62,718 bases of DNA from an uncultured Lachnospiraceae bacterium (GTDB lineage Bacteria; Bacillota; Clostridia; Lachnospirales; Lachnospiraceae), in assembly GCA_945949045.1 (NCBI GenBank), contig CAMFDG010000008.1, positions 1-62,718 on the forward strand, written 5' to 3'. Shown in pieces: positions 44,817 through 53,775 of the stretch. Below the pieces are notes generated by a model that saw nothing but the letters and a program-made list of their open reading frames with translations, was not told the origin of the DNA and did no database searches. Position 1 is the first letter of the stretch. The number at the start of each line of letters is the position of its first letter. The position numbers and the translations under genes were made by a program.

Positions 44817-44851
44817 AAAAAAGGGGCATTCCAAGCCTAGTTGGAACGCCC
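44817..44851 (-). terminator. Leader terminator between fba and glnN
   Basis: GGGCATTCCAA (44824-44834) and TTGGAACGCCC (44841-44851) form the stem with a six-base loop. On the minus strand GCCCCTTTTTT follows. It lies downstream of fba and also about 25 bases past the predicted glnN start point, so it could be the fba terminator or an attenuator in the glnN leader. Confidence 0.8.
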
Positions 44852-44881
44852 TCGTTCATGTCTCACATATTGTCTGAAACT

Positions 44882-44910
44882 AAGATACAACTTTTCAAAT
44901 CAAATTGCAA
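44882..44910 (-). promoter_or_regulatory. Promoter of glnN
   Basis: TTGCAA (44905-44910) and TATCTT (44882-44887) are 17 bp apart on the minus strand, between the fba stop and the leader hairpin. The predicted start near 44875 puts the terminator hairpin inside the leader. Confidence 0.55.
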
Positions 44911-44935
44911 GCATTTTTTTAAAAAATTTGAAATT

Positions 44936-45802
44936 TTACTCAGCTTTACCTACAGAACCAAATAACTCCATCTTCTCCTTAACGGTTGCCTTGATAGCCT
45001 CAGCGCCCGGTGCAAGCAGCTTTCTCGGATCGAAGCCCTTGCCTTCAAGATCCTTTCCAGCCTCAATATACTTACGTGTAGCATCTGCAAAGGAAAGCTG
45101 ACACTCCGTGTTCACGTTGATCTTGGCAACGCCTAAGGAAATTGCCTTCTTGATCATATCTGCCGGGATACCTGTACCACCGTGAAGAACTAATGGCATA
45201 ACACCGGTCTTAGCCTGAACAGCATCCAGTGTCTCGAAGCTCAGTCCAGCCCAATTCTCCGGGTATTTTCCATGAATATTACCGATACCTGCTGCAAGCA
45301 TATCTACACCAAGGTCTGCAATAGCCTTGCACTCGTCCGGATCTGCGCACTCGCCCATTCCTACAACACCATCTTCTTCTCCGCCGATGGAACCTACCTC
45401 AGCCTCGATGGACATCCCCATTGCATGAGCAACGTTTACAAGCTCTGTTGTCTTTGCAACGTTCTCTTCGATCGGGTAATGAGAACCATCAAACATGATG
45501 GATGTAAATCCGGCCTTAATACACTTATAGCATCCTTCATAGGTACCGTGATCCAGATGAAGTGCTACCGGAACCGTAATTCCAAGCTCAGCATCCATCG
45601 CCTTCACCATGGCTGCAACGGTGCCAAAGCCTGTCATATACTTACCAGCGCCCTCGGATACACCAAGGATTACCGGGCTCTTCAGCTCCTCTGCGGTATG
45701 AAGGATCGACTTTGTCCACTCTAAGTTATTGATGTTGAACTGACCAACTGCATAGTGGCCTGCTTTTGCTTTCTTAAGCATTTCTGTTGCAGATACTAAC
45801 AT
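44936..45802 (-). CDS. fba: Class II fructose-bisphosphate aldolase
   Basis: The 288-residue enzyme has the FbaA/GatY TIM-barrel pattern: zinc ligands in 'ALHLDHGTYEGCYKC', 'GNIHGKYPENW' and 'PLVLHGGTGIPADMI', and the phosphate-binding 'KINVNTECQLSFADATRKY'. It splits fructose-1,6-bisphosphate to glyceraldehyde-3-phosphate and dihydroxyacetone phosphate in glycolysis and runs backwards in gluconeogenesis. The related tagatose-bisphosphate aldolases share these motifs, so substrate choice is a family-level call. An AGGAGG lies 5 bases before the ATG. Confidence 0.93.
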   Translation of the reverse strand: MLVSATEMLKKAKAGHYAVGQFNINNLEWTKSILHTAEELKSPVILGVSEGAGKYMTGFGTVAAMVKAMDAELGITVPVALHLDHGTYEGCYKCIKAGFTSIMFDGSHYPIEENVAKTTELVNVAHAMGMSIEAEVGSIGGEEDGVVGMGECADPDECKAIADLGVDMLAAGIGNIHGKYPENWAGLSFETLDAVQAKTGVMPLVLHGGTGIPADMIKKAISLGVAKINVNTECQLSFADATRKYIEAGKDLEGKGFDPRKLLAPGAEAIKATVKEKMELFGSVGKAE

Positions 45803-45871
45803 TTCATTTTCCTCCTAATCATAAGTTATTTAGATTATATTACATTTTTTTCAAAAAATAAAGTTAAAACT

Positions 45872-46756
45872 TTAACAAAAAATTGCAGCCTTGCGTTTCA
45901 GATTTCGGATAATTACCTCTTCATGTTCCCCGCCGAATTCTCCGTCCAGAGTCCAGGCCACCTTGCTTTTGGAGGTAATCCTCACCTCATCGGTTTTGAA
46001 AGAGTAAATCAGATCCGTATCGTCGATCATATTGGTCAGACATGCCAGAATCTCATTCAGTTCAATGGGATTCTTTGGTTTTTTGATCAGGGAGACCTCG
46101 AAAACGCCGTCATCCAGTTTCACGTCGTTTCCCGTCATTCCCTTAAAACCGCCCACAGACAGTGAATTTGTGATCATGCCATAAATAAATTCATCCTGAA
46201 ATACCTCCCCGTCATGCTCCACCTGCACATTATAGGATGTAAAATCATGAAGCTGCTTTACCCCCTCCATAATGTAGGCAAGATGGCCAAAGATATTCTT
46301 CAGCTGCTGGGAGGTCTTGTAGGATACCTCTGTAAACATGCCAAAGGCCGCCACATAAACAAAGGTATCGGAATTAAAAGCTCCTACATCACAACGAAAA
46401 AGGTGATCCCCAACTGCTGCCTCCGCAGATTTTAACATATCCTTCGAGATTCCCAGAGAATTGGCAAAATCGTTGGTACTTCCCGCAGGGATATAACCGA
46501 TGGGAATCTGAAGGTCCGTCTCCATGAGCCCCGTCATCACCTCATCCAGTGTTCCGTCACCTCCGCTGCAGACAATGCGATCAAAGCCTGCACCATCCTC
46601 CACGACCTTTCTTGTGGCATCCGCCCTGTCCTGGGTGGTATAGATTGTCACCTCGAAGTGCGCTTTCACCATGATGTCCACAATATCCACCAGATGATTT
46701 TTGATCTGGCCCTTCCCGGAATGGGGGTTTATGATAAACAATAATTTCTGACTCAT
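45872..46756 (-). CDS. Diacylglycerol/lipid kinase (YegS/DgkB family)
   Basis: The 294-residue protein has the diacylglycerol kinase catalytic domain: 'FIINPHSGKGQ' at the start, the ATP-binding 'VCSGGDGTLDEVMTGL' and 'IGYIPAGSTNDFANSLG'. A later 'DDGVFEVSLI' segment matches the metal-binding site. It phosphorylates diacylglycerol or a related lipid at the membrane, recycling head-group donors from lipoteichoic acid synthesis. A weak AT-rich hairpin follows its stop near 45858. It reads just after whiA. Confidence 0.9.
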   Translation of the reverse strand: MSQKLLFIINPHSGKGQIKNHLVDIVDIMVKAHFEVTIYTTQDRADATRKVVEDGAGFDRIVCSGGDGTLDEVMTGLMETDLQIPIGYIPAGSTNDFANSLGISKDMLKSAEAAVGDHLFRCDVGAFNSDTFVYVAAFGMFTEVSYKTSQQLKNIFGHLAYIMEGVKQLHDFTSYNVQVEHDGEVFQDEFIYGMITNSLSVGGFKGMTGNDVKLDDGVFEVSLIKKPKNPIELNEILACLTNMIDDTDLIYSFKTDEVRITSKSKVAWTLDGEFGGEHEEVIIRNLKRKAAIFC

Positions 46757-46780
46757 ACTGCAATCCTCACAACTTATTTT

Positions 46781-47635
46781 TTACAGTTCCTCCGCAATGG
46801 CGGAGAGTTTGCGAAGTCTGTGATTCACGCCGGATTTTCCCACCGGTGGATCCGCATAGGCTCCAAGTTCCTTCAGGCTGGCATCCGGGTGCTCCAGGCG
46901 AAGCTGTGCCATCTCCGAAAGGGGTGCAGGAAGTTCATCAAATCCGATGGTATCACGGATTCTTTTAATGTCCTCCAGCTGCCGCACTGCAGCGCTGACA
47001 GTCTTGTTGATATTGGCGGTCTCACAGTTCACCTTGCGGTTGACAAAGTTACGCATCTCCTTTAAGATCCGCACATTCTCCAGATTCATAAGGGAGACAT
47101 AGGCCTCCATGACATTGAGCATGTCCACAATCTGGGAGCCCTCCTTCAGGTAGACCACATAGCGGTCCTTGCGCTCTACAATTTTGGCTTCAGCTTCAAA
47201 GGAAGCCATCAACTCCTGCAGCTGCATAGCCTGTTCCATAGAACGGCAGACAATCTCAAAGTGGTAAGATCTGTTGGGATTGCTGATGGAACCGGCCGCC
47301 ATAAAGGCCCCCCGGATAAAAGCCCTCTTACAGCAGGTCCGCTGCACCAGAAGGCCGTTGGCTCTTCTCTCATTTAAAGGAATACCGCAAAAGCCCTCTT
47401 CCTCCCAATGAAGCGCAGAAAGGAGCTTTCTTTCTCCGGTTCCGAAAGCCTTCTTCAGCAGAATCCCGTATTTTTCCAGAAGCAGGGAATTCTCCGTCTC
47501 CAGCGAAACCTCTCCGGTGGCCTCATCCACATGGCCTTCCAGCTCCAGCATTCCCGCCAGCTCCGCCAGCTGGCAGTGCCTGCTTCGTCCATACTGTCCG
47601 GCCAGTTCTGCCTTTACTTCACTTGAAAATGACAT
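46781..47635 (-). CDS. whiA: WhiA family DNA-binding protein
   Basis: The 284-residue protein has the WhiA layout: N-terminal 'MSFSSEVKAELAG', a LAGLIDADG-like domain (about 80-190) with 'CCKRAFIRGAFMAAGS', and a C-terminal helix-turn-helix ('HPDASLKELGAYADPPVGKS', 'GVNHRLRKL'). It is somewhat shorter than Bacillus WhiA. It controls cell division and chromosome segregation. It starts 1 bp before the rapZ stop region (SD GAGAGGAAAG). Order hprK-murB-rapZ-whiA is typical for Clostridia. Confidence 0.93.
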   Translation of the reverse strand: MSFSSEVKAELAGQYGRSRHCQLAELAGMLELEGHVDEATGEVSLETENSLLLEKYGILLKKAFGTGERKLLSALHWEEEGFCGIPLNERRANGLLVQRTCCKRAFIRGAFMAAGSISNPNRSYHFEIVCRSMEQAMQLQELMASFEAEAKIVERKDRYVVYLKEGSQIVDMLNVMEAYVSLMNLENVRILKEMRNFVNRKVNCETANINKTVSAAVRQLEDIKRIRDTIGFDELPAPLSEMAQLRLEHPDASLKELGAYADPPVGKSGVNHRLRKLSAIAEEL

Positions 47636-47636
47636 G

Positions 47637-48518
47637 CTACTTTCCTCTCAACGCGTCCTTGCCGATATCACGGTGCTCGATCTTAAGTCCATAGCTTCGA
47701 TTTGTACAGGCGCCGAGTCTCTTGTACAGTTCGTTGGCCAGTGTCACGGAACGGTGTTTTCCCCCGGTACAGCCAATGGAAATAACCAGCTGGTTCTTTC
47801 CCTCGGAAATATAATTCGGAATCAGGAAGTTCACCAGTTGTTCAAACTGGTCCAAAAACTGCTTTGCCTCCGGAAACTGCATGACGTACTGCTGAATTTC
47901 CACATCATTTCCGGTTTTCGGACGAAGGCCCTCCACATAATAGGGATTGGGAAGAAAACGAACATCCATCACAATATCGGAGTCTTCCGGGATTCCATAT
48001 TTAAAGCCGAAGGAAAGAATCGTGACAAACATGCTGTTAAAGCTGCCATCCTGCACAAAAATCTTCTCCAGTTCCGCCTTCAGCTCTCTGGTCAGCAGGC
48101 GGCTGGTATCAATGATGTAATCCGCCTTCGTTTTCAGATACTCCATCTTTTTTCGTTCCAGATCAATTCCCTTGTCTACCCGTTCTCCCGGTGCCAGCGG
48201 GTGGTTGCGTCTCGTCTCCTTATATCGCTTAACAAGCACACCATCCTCTGCATCCAGAAACAGGATCTCATATTTCACATCCTTCTGCCGCAAAATCTCC
48301 AGCATGTCGTCTACGGTATCCAGGCGTTCTCCGCTCCTGGCATCGATCCCGATGGCAATATCTTTATTCTGGGAATTAAAATTTGTCGTAAAATCCACCA
48401 GCTTATCCAGCAGAGGGATGGGGAGATTATCGATACAGAAAAATCCCATGTCCTCCATCATTTTCATTGCCGTGCTCTTGCCGGCTCCCGACATGCCCGT
48501 CACAATTACAAAACGCAT
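47637..48518 (-). CDS. rapZ: Nucleotide-binding protein RapZ
   Basis: The 293-residue protein has Walker A 'MSGAGKSTAMKMMEDMGFF', 'DARSGERLD', 'LFLDAEDGVLVKRYKETRRNHP' and the C-terminal 'CTGGKHRSVTLANEL'. In Enterobacteria RapZ binds GlmZ/GlmY small RNAs; in Firmicutes (YvcJ) it binds nucleotides and affects competence or cell-wall precursors. It lies between murB and whiA with a strong SD (AGGAGG). Confidence 0.95.
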   Translation of the reverse strand: MRFVIVTGMSGAGKSTAMKMMEDMGFFCIDNLPIPLLDKLVDFTTNFNSQNKDIAIGIDARSGERLDTVDDMLEILRQKDVKYEILFLDAEDGVLVKRYKETRRNHPLAPGERVDKGIDLERKKMEYLKTKADYIIDTSRLLTRELKAELEKIFVQDGSFNSMFVTILSFGFKYGIPEDSDIVMDVRFLPNPYYVEGLRPKTGNDVEIQQYVMQFPEAKQFLDQFEQLVNFLIPNYISEGKNQLVISIGCTGGKHRSVTLANELYKRLGACTNRSYGLKIEHRDIGKDALRGK

Positions 48519-48529
48519 CCTGCTGCCTC

Positions 48530-49432
48530 CTATTCCCCGATCATCTTCACTTCCGGCTCCAAAGTGACGCCGTACTTCTCATAAACCTTTCTCTGAACTT
48601 CCTCCATCAGCCTTTTCACATCCGCTGCCGTGGCATCTCCCCGGTTGATCACAAAACCGCAGTGCTTCTCCGACACCTGGGCTCCTCCCACTGTGTATCC
48701 CCGAAGTCCCGCATCCATGATCAGTTTCCCGGCAAAATACCCTTCCGGACGTTTAAAGGTGCTGCCTGCGCTGGGATATTCCAGAGGCTGCTTCTCTCTC
48801 CTTTTGGCTGCCAGTTCCGCCATAAGGGCGCGAATCTGTTCCTGCGGCTTTTCAAAAAGAGCGATTTCTGCCTCCACAACCACGTATCCGTTTTCCGGAA
48901 TACAGCTATGCCGGTAGCCAAGGGCAAGTTCTTCCACCGACAATGTCTTCATCTGCCCCTCCGGCGTCATGACCTTCACCTGTCTTAAGATATCCTTCAT
49001 TTCTCCGCCGTAGGCACCTGCGTTCATAGTCACGGCACCTCCGATGCTTCCGGGAATCCCCGCTGCAAACTCCATGCCGCCAAGGCCGGCAGCCGCAGCC
49101 GCATTGGCAGTTTTGGAAAGCAGTGCTCCCGCGCCGGCGGTGATCGTATTCCCCTGAACAGAAATGTCCGCCATGCCGGATCCAATTTCCACCACAAGCC
49201 CCCGGATTCCCTGATCTGACACCAGCAGATTGCTGCCGTTTCCGACCACAGTCACCGGAATATGTTCCTCTCGGGCCATGGCAAGGAGCGGTGCCAGCTC
49301 TGTTTTACGGGGAGAAACAAAAATATCCGCCTCTCCTCCGATCCGAAATGTGGTGTGCTCCCTCATCCGCTCATGAGTCCGGATATCCAACTCCGGGAAG
49401 GCCGTTTTCAGTTTCTCTATCAACTGTGTCAT
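48530..49432 (-). CDS. murB: UDP-N-acetylenolpyruvoylglucosamine reductase
   Basis: The 300-residue enzyme has the FAD-binding segment 'GNGSNLLVSDQGIRGLV', 'FAAGIPGSIGGAVTMNAGAY' and the catalytic 'YPSAGSTFKRPEG', 'NRGDATAADVKRLMEEV'. It reduces UDP-GlcNAc-enolpyruvate to UDP-MurNAc with NADPH, the second committed step of peptidoglycan synthesis. The ATG follows AGGAGG and overlaps by one base with the aminopeptidase stop, so it is co-transcribed. Confidence 0.96.
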   Translation of the reverse strand: MTQLIEKLKTAFPELDIRTHERMREHTTFRIGGEADIFVSPRKTELAPLLAMAREEHIPVTVVGNGSNLLVSDQGIRGLVVEIGSGMADISVQGNTITAGAGALLSKTANAAAAAGLGGMEFAAGIPGSIGGAVTMNAGAYGGEMKDILRQVKVMTPEGQMKTLSVEELALGYRHSCIPENGYVVVEAEIALFEKPQEQIRALMAELAAKRREKQPLEYPSAGSTFKRPEGYFAGKLIMDAGLRGYTVGGAQVSEKHCGFVINRGDATAADVKRLMEEVQRKVYEKYGVTLEPEVKMIGE

Positions 49433-50835
49433 TATGCCTCCTTTAAGAATGCAATATAGCCTCTTAAGGCCTCATACAGATCCACCTTGCTGATGATTTC
49501 CCAGGGGGCATGCATGTTGAGCACGGCAACCCCGCTGTCGATGACACTCATATTATAATTGGCAAGGATGTAGGCAATGGTTCCGCCACCACCCTGATCC
49601 ACCTTCCCCAGCTCTGCTGTCTGGAAGGAAACCTCATTGTCATCCATGATTTTCCTGAGCTTTGCCACATATTCCGCATTGGCATCATTGGAGCCGGACT
49701 TGCCTCTTGAGCCGGTATATTTATTGAATACAATACCCTTTCCGAAATAAGCACAATTTCTTTTCTCCATCACAGAAGGATAATTCGGGTCAAAGGCCGC
49801 CGAGACATCGGAGGAAAGCACTTTGGAATTCTTCATCGCCCGGCGCAGTGCAAGCTCCGAATATGCCCCGGTCAGATTCAATACCTCCGCCACCGTATTT
49901 TCAAAGAAGCGGGACTGCATGCCGGTGGCTCCGACACTTCCGATCTCCTCCTTATCCACCAGCAGACAGACGCTGGTATACTCCGGTGCCTCCACCTGCA
50001 GAATTGCCTCAAAGGACGGATACGCACAGACTCTGTCATCGTGACCGTAGCCCATGATCATACTCCGGTCAAAGCCGTAATCCCTGGCCTCTCCCGCCGG
50101 CACCACTTCGATCTCTGCAGAGAGGAAATCCTCCTCCTCAATGCCATACTCCTTCGAAAGTATATCCAGAATATTTGCTTTTACACGCTCTTTTTTCTTT
50201 TCCCCTGTCTTTTCACCGCACTCCTCTGCCGGAATGCTCCCGATCAAAAGGTCCAGATTTTCCCCCTCAATGACCTTGGCAGCCTTTTTCTCCATCTGCT
50301 CTCCGGACAGATGAATCAAAAGATCACTCACGCCAAATACCGGATCCCCGGGCTTGTCGCCGATATTGACAGAAACCGTAGTCCCATCCTTCTTACAGAT
50401 CACACCGTGCAGTGCCAGAGGCAGGGTCACCCACTGGTATTTCTTCACACCGCCATAGTAGTGGGTATCCAGCATGGCCAGATCCGTATTTTCATACAGC
50501 GGAACCTGTTTTAAATCCATGCGCGGGGAGTCAATATGTGCTCCCAGAATATTCATGCCTTCCTCAAGAGGCTTCTGTCCAATCACAAAAAGAGCAAGCC
50601 CCTTTCCCATATTGCATGCAACAATTTTATCTCCCGGCTTCACCTGCTGTTTTGCCGCGATCAGTCCCTCCAGATCCACAAAGTCCTTTTCTCTGGCTCT
50701 GTCATAAAAAGCCCTGGCACATTCTCTCTCCGTCTTGCAGGCGGAAAGGAATTTTCGGTATTCCTCCGCGAAAGCAAATACCTGATTTCTTTTTTCTCCT
50801 GCGGGATATTTTTCCCACGCACTCTTTCTATCCAT
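49432..50835 (-). CDS. M18-family aminopeptidase
   Basis: The 467-residue protein fits aspartyl aminopeptidases of family M18: 'NILGAHIDSPRMDLKQVPLY' (metal-binding His and Asp), 'VDKEEIGSVGATGMQSRFFE' (catalytic Glu pair), 'SDVSAAFDPNYPSVMEK' and the C-terminal 'MHAPWEIISKVDLYEALRGY' with the last His ligand. It cleaves N-terminal acidic or hydrophobic residues in the cytoplasm. It reads directly into murB, a linkage of no evident meaning. Confidence 0.93.
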   Translation of the reverse strand: MDRKSAWEKYPAGEKRNQVFAFAEEYRKFLSACKTERECARAFYDRAREKDFVDLEGLIAAKQQVKPGDKIVACNMGKGLALFVIGQKPLEEGMNILGAHIDSPRMDLKQVPLYENTDLAMLDTHYYGGVKKYQWVTLPLALHGVICKKDGTTVSVNIGDKPGDPVFGVSDLLIHLSGEQMEKKAAKVIEGENLDLLIGSIPAEECGEKTGEKKKERVKANILDILSKEYGIEEEDFLSAEIEVVPAGEARDYGFDRSMIMGYGHDDRVCAYPSFEAILQVEAPEYTSVCLLVDKEEIGSVGATGMQSRFFENTVAEVLNLTGAYSELALRRAMKNSKVLSSDVSAAFDPNYPSVMEKRNCAYFGKGIVFNKYTGSRGKSGSNDANAEYVAKLRKIMDDNEVSFQTAELGKVDQGGGGTIAYILANYNMSVIDSGVAVLNMHAPWEIISKVDLYEALRGYIAFLKEA

Positions 50836-50867
50836 GTCTCAAAACCTCTTTCCTGCTTACTTCGTAA

Positions 50868-51812
50868 CTATTCATCATCATCCATATTTCTTGTCATATT
50901 GGCCTGCACTCTGCGGTACAGCTCCTGTGCGGCATTGTAGCCCATCTTCTTCTGGCGGTGGTTGACTGCTGCCGTCTCGCAGATGACTGCAAGATTCCGT
51001 CCCGGCCGGATCGGCAGGGAATGGCAGACCACCTTGTTTCCCAGATATTCGATATATTCCTCTTCCAGACCAAGTCTGTCATAATCCGCATCCTTCTGCC
51101 AGTCCTCCAGCTTGATGACCAGATCGATCTGCTGCTTTTCCTTCACACACTCCACACCGTAAAGCGTCTTGACATCGATGATGCCGATGCCGCGTAGCTC
51201 AATAAAATGTCTGGTCACATCCGGCGATGTACCAATTAAGGTGTGCTCATTGATCTTCCGGATCTCCACCACATCATCCGTTACCAGACGGTGTCCTCTG
51301 CGAATCAATTCCAGAGCGGCCTCACTCTTACCGATTCCGCTGTCCCCTGTGATCATCAGTCCTTCCCCGTATACATCCACCAGCACTCCGTGAATGGTGA
51401 TACATGGTGCCAGCTGTTCACCCAGAGTATAGATGAGCTCTGCCATAAATTCCGAGGTCTGCCGGCCCGTTCCCAGCACCGGAACGCCATTGGCCATAGC
51501 CTCTTCCAAAAAAACCGGATCCGGTTCCAGATCCCTGCAGAAAATCACACAGGGCATATCAAATTTCAGAAACGCGCCATAGCGGATCTTCTTCTCCTCC
51601 TCGCTCATCTGACGGATATACGCATACTCCACATTTCCAATAATCTGTACACGTTTTTCCTCAAAATGCTCAAAATACCCGGCCAGCTGCAGCGCCGGTC
51701 GGTTAACATCACTGGTCATAATCTTGCACTTTTTCAAATGAATATCACTGGTAAAGTTTTTAAGATCAAGTAATTCTGCAATTTTTGCAACACTCACACT
51801 GCTTTTAATCAT
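50868..51812 (-). CDS. hprK: HPr kinase/phosphorylase
   Basis: The 314-residue protein has an N-terminal MurF-like domain and a C-terminal P-loop kinase: Walker A 'GDSGIGKSEAALELIRRGHR', 'LVTDDVVEIRKI' and the signature 'LIGTSPDVTRHFIELRGIGI'. It phosphorylates Ser46 of HPr with ATP or pyrophosphate and reverses it with phosphate, setting catabolite repression. Its partner HPr (12728-12991) retains Ser46. It stands at the head of the murB-rapZ-whiA group. Confidence 0.96.
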   Translation of the reverse strand: MIKSSVSVAKIAELLDLKNFTSDIHLKKCKIMTSDVNRPALQLAGYFEHFEEKRVQIIGNVEYAYIRQMSEEEKKIRYGAFLKFDMPCVIFCRDLEPDPVFLEEAMANGVPVLGTGRQTSEFMAELIYTLGEQLAPCITIHGVLVDVYGEGLMITGDSGIGKSEAALELIRRGHRLVTDDVVEIRKINEHTLIGTSPDVTRHFIELRGIGIIDVKTLYGVECVKEKQQIDLVIKLEDWQKDADYDRLGLEEEYIEYLGNKVVCHSLPIRPGRNLAVICETAAVNHRQKKMGYNAAQELYRRVQANMTRNMDDDE

Positions 51813-51880
51813 ACTGTTCCCCCTCTATTCATAACGATTCATTGAAATAATTGTACCATGCTTTTTCCTTTGCCGCAATA

Positions 51881-53755
51881 TTATGCCGGATCCCCGGAAG
51901 AATGGAAAAAATCATATACCTTCTGTGCCGCAGCCAGATTCATGCTCTCTGTATCCGCCAGTTCCTCCACCGAAGCCTTACGGATACTGTCCAGCGACTG
52001 AAATTTTCTCATCAGCGCCTTCCGCCTTGCCGGTCCGATTCCCTCGATGTCATCCAGCACAGAATGAACCTGCGACTTAGAGCGAAGGGAACGGTGATAT
52101 TCGATGGCAAAACGGTGAGCCTCATCCTGGATGCGGGTGATCAGCATAAAGCCTTCCCCGTGTCGGTCAATGGGGATCTCCCTATTATGAAAGTATATCC
52201 CTCTTGTGCGGTGATTATCATCCTTTACCATACCGCACACCGGAATATCAAGCCCCAATTCCTCCAAAACCCTAAGACAGATATTCACCTGCCCGCGGCC
52301 ACCGTCCATCAGGATCAGATCCGGAAACCGGGTAAAACTCCCCACCTCATCCGGCATCTGTTTGTCCTTAAGTTTCTCCATCTCCTGCATGCCATGGGTA
52401 AAGCGTCTGGTCAGCACCTCATGCATGGAGGCGTAATCATCCGGCCCCTGAACGGTGCGGAGTTTAAACTTGCGATAATCGCTCCGCTTTGGTTTTCCAT
52501 GCTCGTACACCACCATGGAGCCCACGGACTCGAAGCCACTGATATTTGAAATGTCATAGGCCTCCATCCGGTTAATCTCCGAAAGTCCCAGAAGTCCTGC
52601 AATCTCCTTCACAGCGCCGATGGTGCGTCCCTCCTCGCGCTTTATTTTCTCCTTATCCTGGCTCAAAACCAGCTGGGCGTTTTTCGCTGCCAGCTCCACC
52701 AGTTTTTCCTTCATGCCCTTCTGTGGAATACGAATGGATGCCTTCCGTCCGCGCTTTTGGGAAAGCCACTCCTCCAGAAGCGGAATGTCCGCAACCTCTT
52801 CCTGCAGCATGATCTCCCGGGGGATAAAAGGCGTTCCGGAATAGAACTGCTTCACAAAATTCACCAGAATATCACCGGAGCTTTCCTCTGTTCCCACCCG
52901 CACATGAAAATGGTCTCTGCCGATAATTTTTCCACCGCGGATAAAAAAGACCTGTACCACAGCATCCGTATCATCACTGGCCATGGCGATGATATCCTTA
53001 TCCTCGCCGTCCGTATTGGTCATCTTCTGCTTCTGGGCAATCTGCTTCACACTTTCGAGAAGATCCCGGTATTCCATGGCTTTCTCGAATTCCAGAGCGT
53101 CCGAGGCCTCCTGCATATGATTTTGCAGTTCTTTCATCACGGGCCCGTAGCTGCCGTTCAGGAAATCCAAAGCCCCGGCCACCTGCCCTGCATATTCCTC
53201 TTTGCTGATATATCCCTGACAGGGGGCCGAACACTGATGGATATGATAATTCAGGCAGGCTCTCTCTGCCCCGATTTCCTTCGGCAGCTTCCGGCTGCAG
53301 GTACGGAGTTTATAAATTTTGTTGATCAGTTCTATGGTATCCTTGACGGCTCCCGCGCTGGTGTAGGGGCCGAAATAACGTGATTTGTCTTTTTTGAGCT
53401 GTCTGGAAAAAAGCACACGGGGGTATGCTTCCCCCATGGTCACCCGGATGTAGGGATAAGTTTTATCATCCCTCAGCATGGTATTATATTTCGGCCGGTG
53501 CTCCTTGATCAGGTTGCACTCCAGAACCAAAGCCTCCAGTTCTGAATCCGTGACAATATACTCAAATCTTGCAATGTGCCCCACCATCTGTCTCTTTTTG
53601 ATTCCCTCGTCATGGCTGGGCTGAAAATATTGGCGCACACGTTTTCTTAAGCTGACTGCTTTTCCGATATATATGATTGCATCCGACGCATCGTGCATAA
53701 GATAAACTCCCGGCTGATCCGGGAGTTTACGAAGTTCCTCTTGAATATCGAACAT
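51881..53755 (-). CDS. uvrC: Excinuclease ABC subunit C
   Basis: The 624-residue nuclease has the GIY-YIG domain at the N-terminus ('[20 protein letters not shown]'), a UVR motif near residue 210 ('[20 protein letters not shown]'), the RNase-H-like C-terminal nuclease with '[20 protein letters not shown]' and a final HhH repeat ('[16 protein letters not shown]'). It makes both incisions around UV-type lesions with UvrA and UvrB. No other uvr gene is in view. It is between hprK and ftsH. Confidence 0.97.
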   Translation of the reverse strand: MFDIQEELRKLPDQPGVYLMHDASDAIIYIGKAVSLRKRVRQYFQPSHDEGIKKRQMVGHIARFEYIVTDSELEALVLECNLIKEHRPKYNTMLRDDKTYPYIRVTMGEAYPRVLFSRQLKKDKSRYFGPYTSAGAVKDTIELINKIYKLRTCSRKLPKEIGAERACLNYHIHQCSAPCQGYISKEEYAGQVAGALDFLNGSYGPVMKELQNHMQEASDALEFEKAMEYRDLLESVKQIAQKQKMTNTDGEDKDIIAMASDDTDAVVQVFFIRGGKIIGRDHFHVRVGTEESSGDILVNFVKQFYSGTPFIPREIMLQEEVADIPLLEEWLSQKRGRKASIRIPQKGMKEKLVELAAKNAQLVLSQDKEKIKREEGRTIGAVKEIAGLLGLSEINRMEAYDISNISGFESVGSMVVYEHGKPKRSDYRKFKLRTVQGPDDYASMHEVLTRRFTHGMQEMEKLKDKQMPDEVGSFTRFPDLILMDGGRGQVNICLRVLEELGLDIPVCGMVKDDNHRTRGIYFHNREIPIDRHGEGFMLITRIQDEAHRFAIEYHRSLRSKSQVHSVLDDIEGIGPARRKALMRKFQSLDSIRKASVEELADTESMNLAAAQKVYDFFHSSGDPA

Positions 53756-53775
53756 ATTTTACCTCTTGGTGTGGG

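Noticed and set aside
47517-48584. A 355-residue plus-strand gene
   Set aside because: It is antisense to whiA and rapZ, which have intact family motifs and SDs; the antisense frame has no motif.
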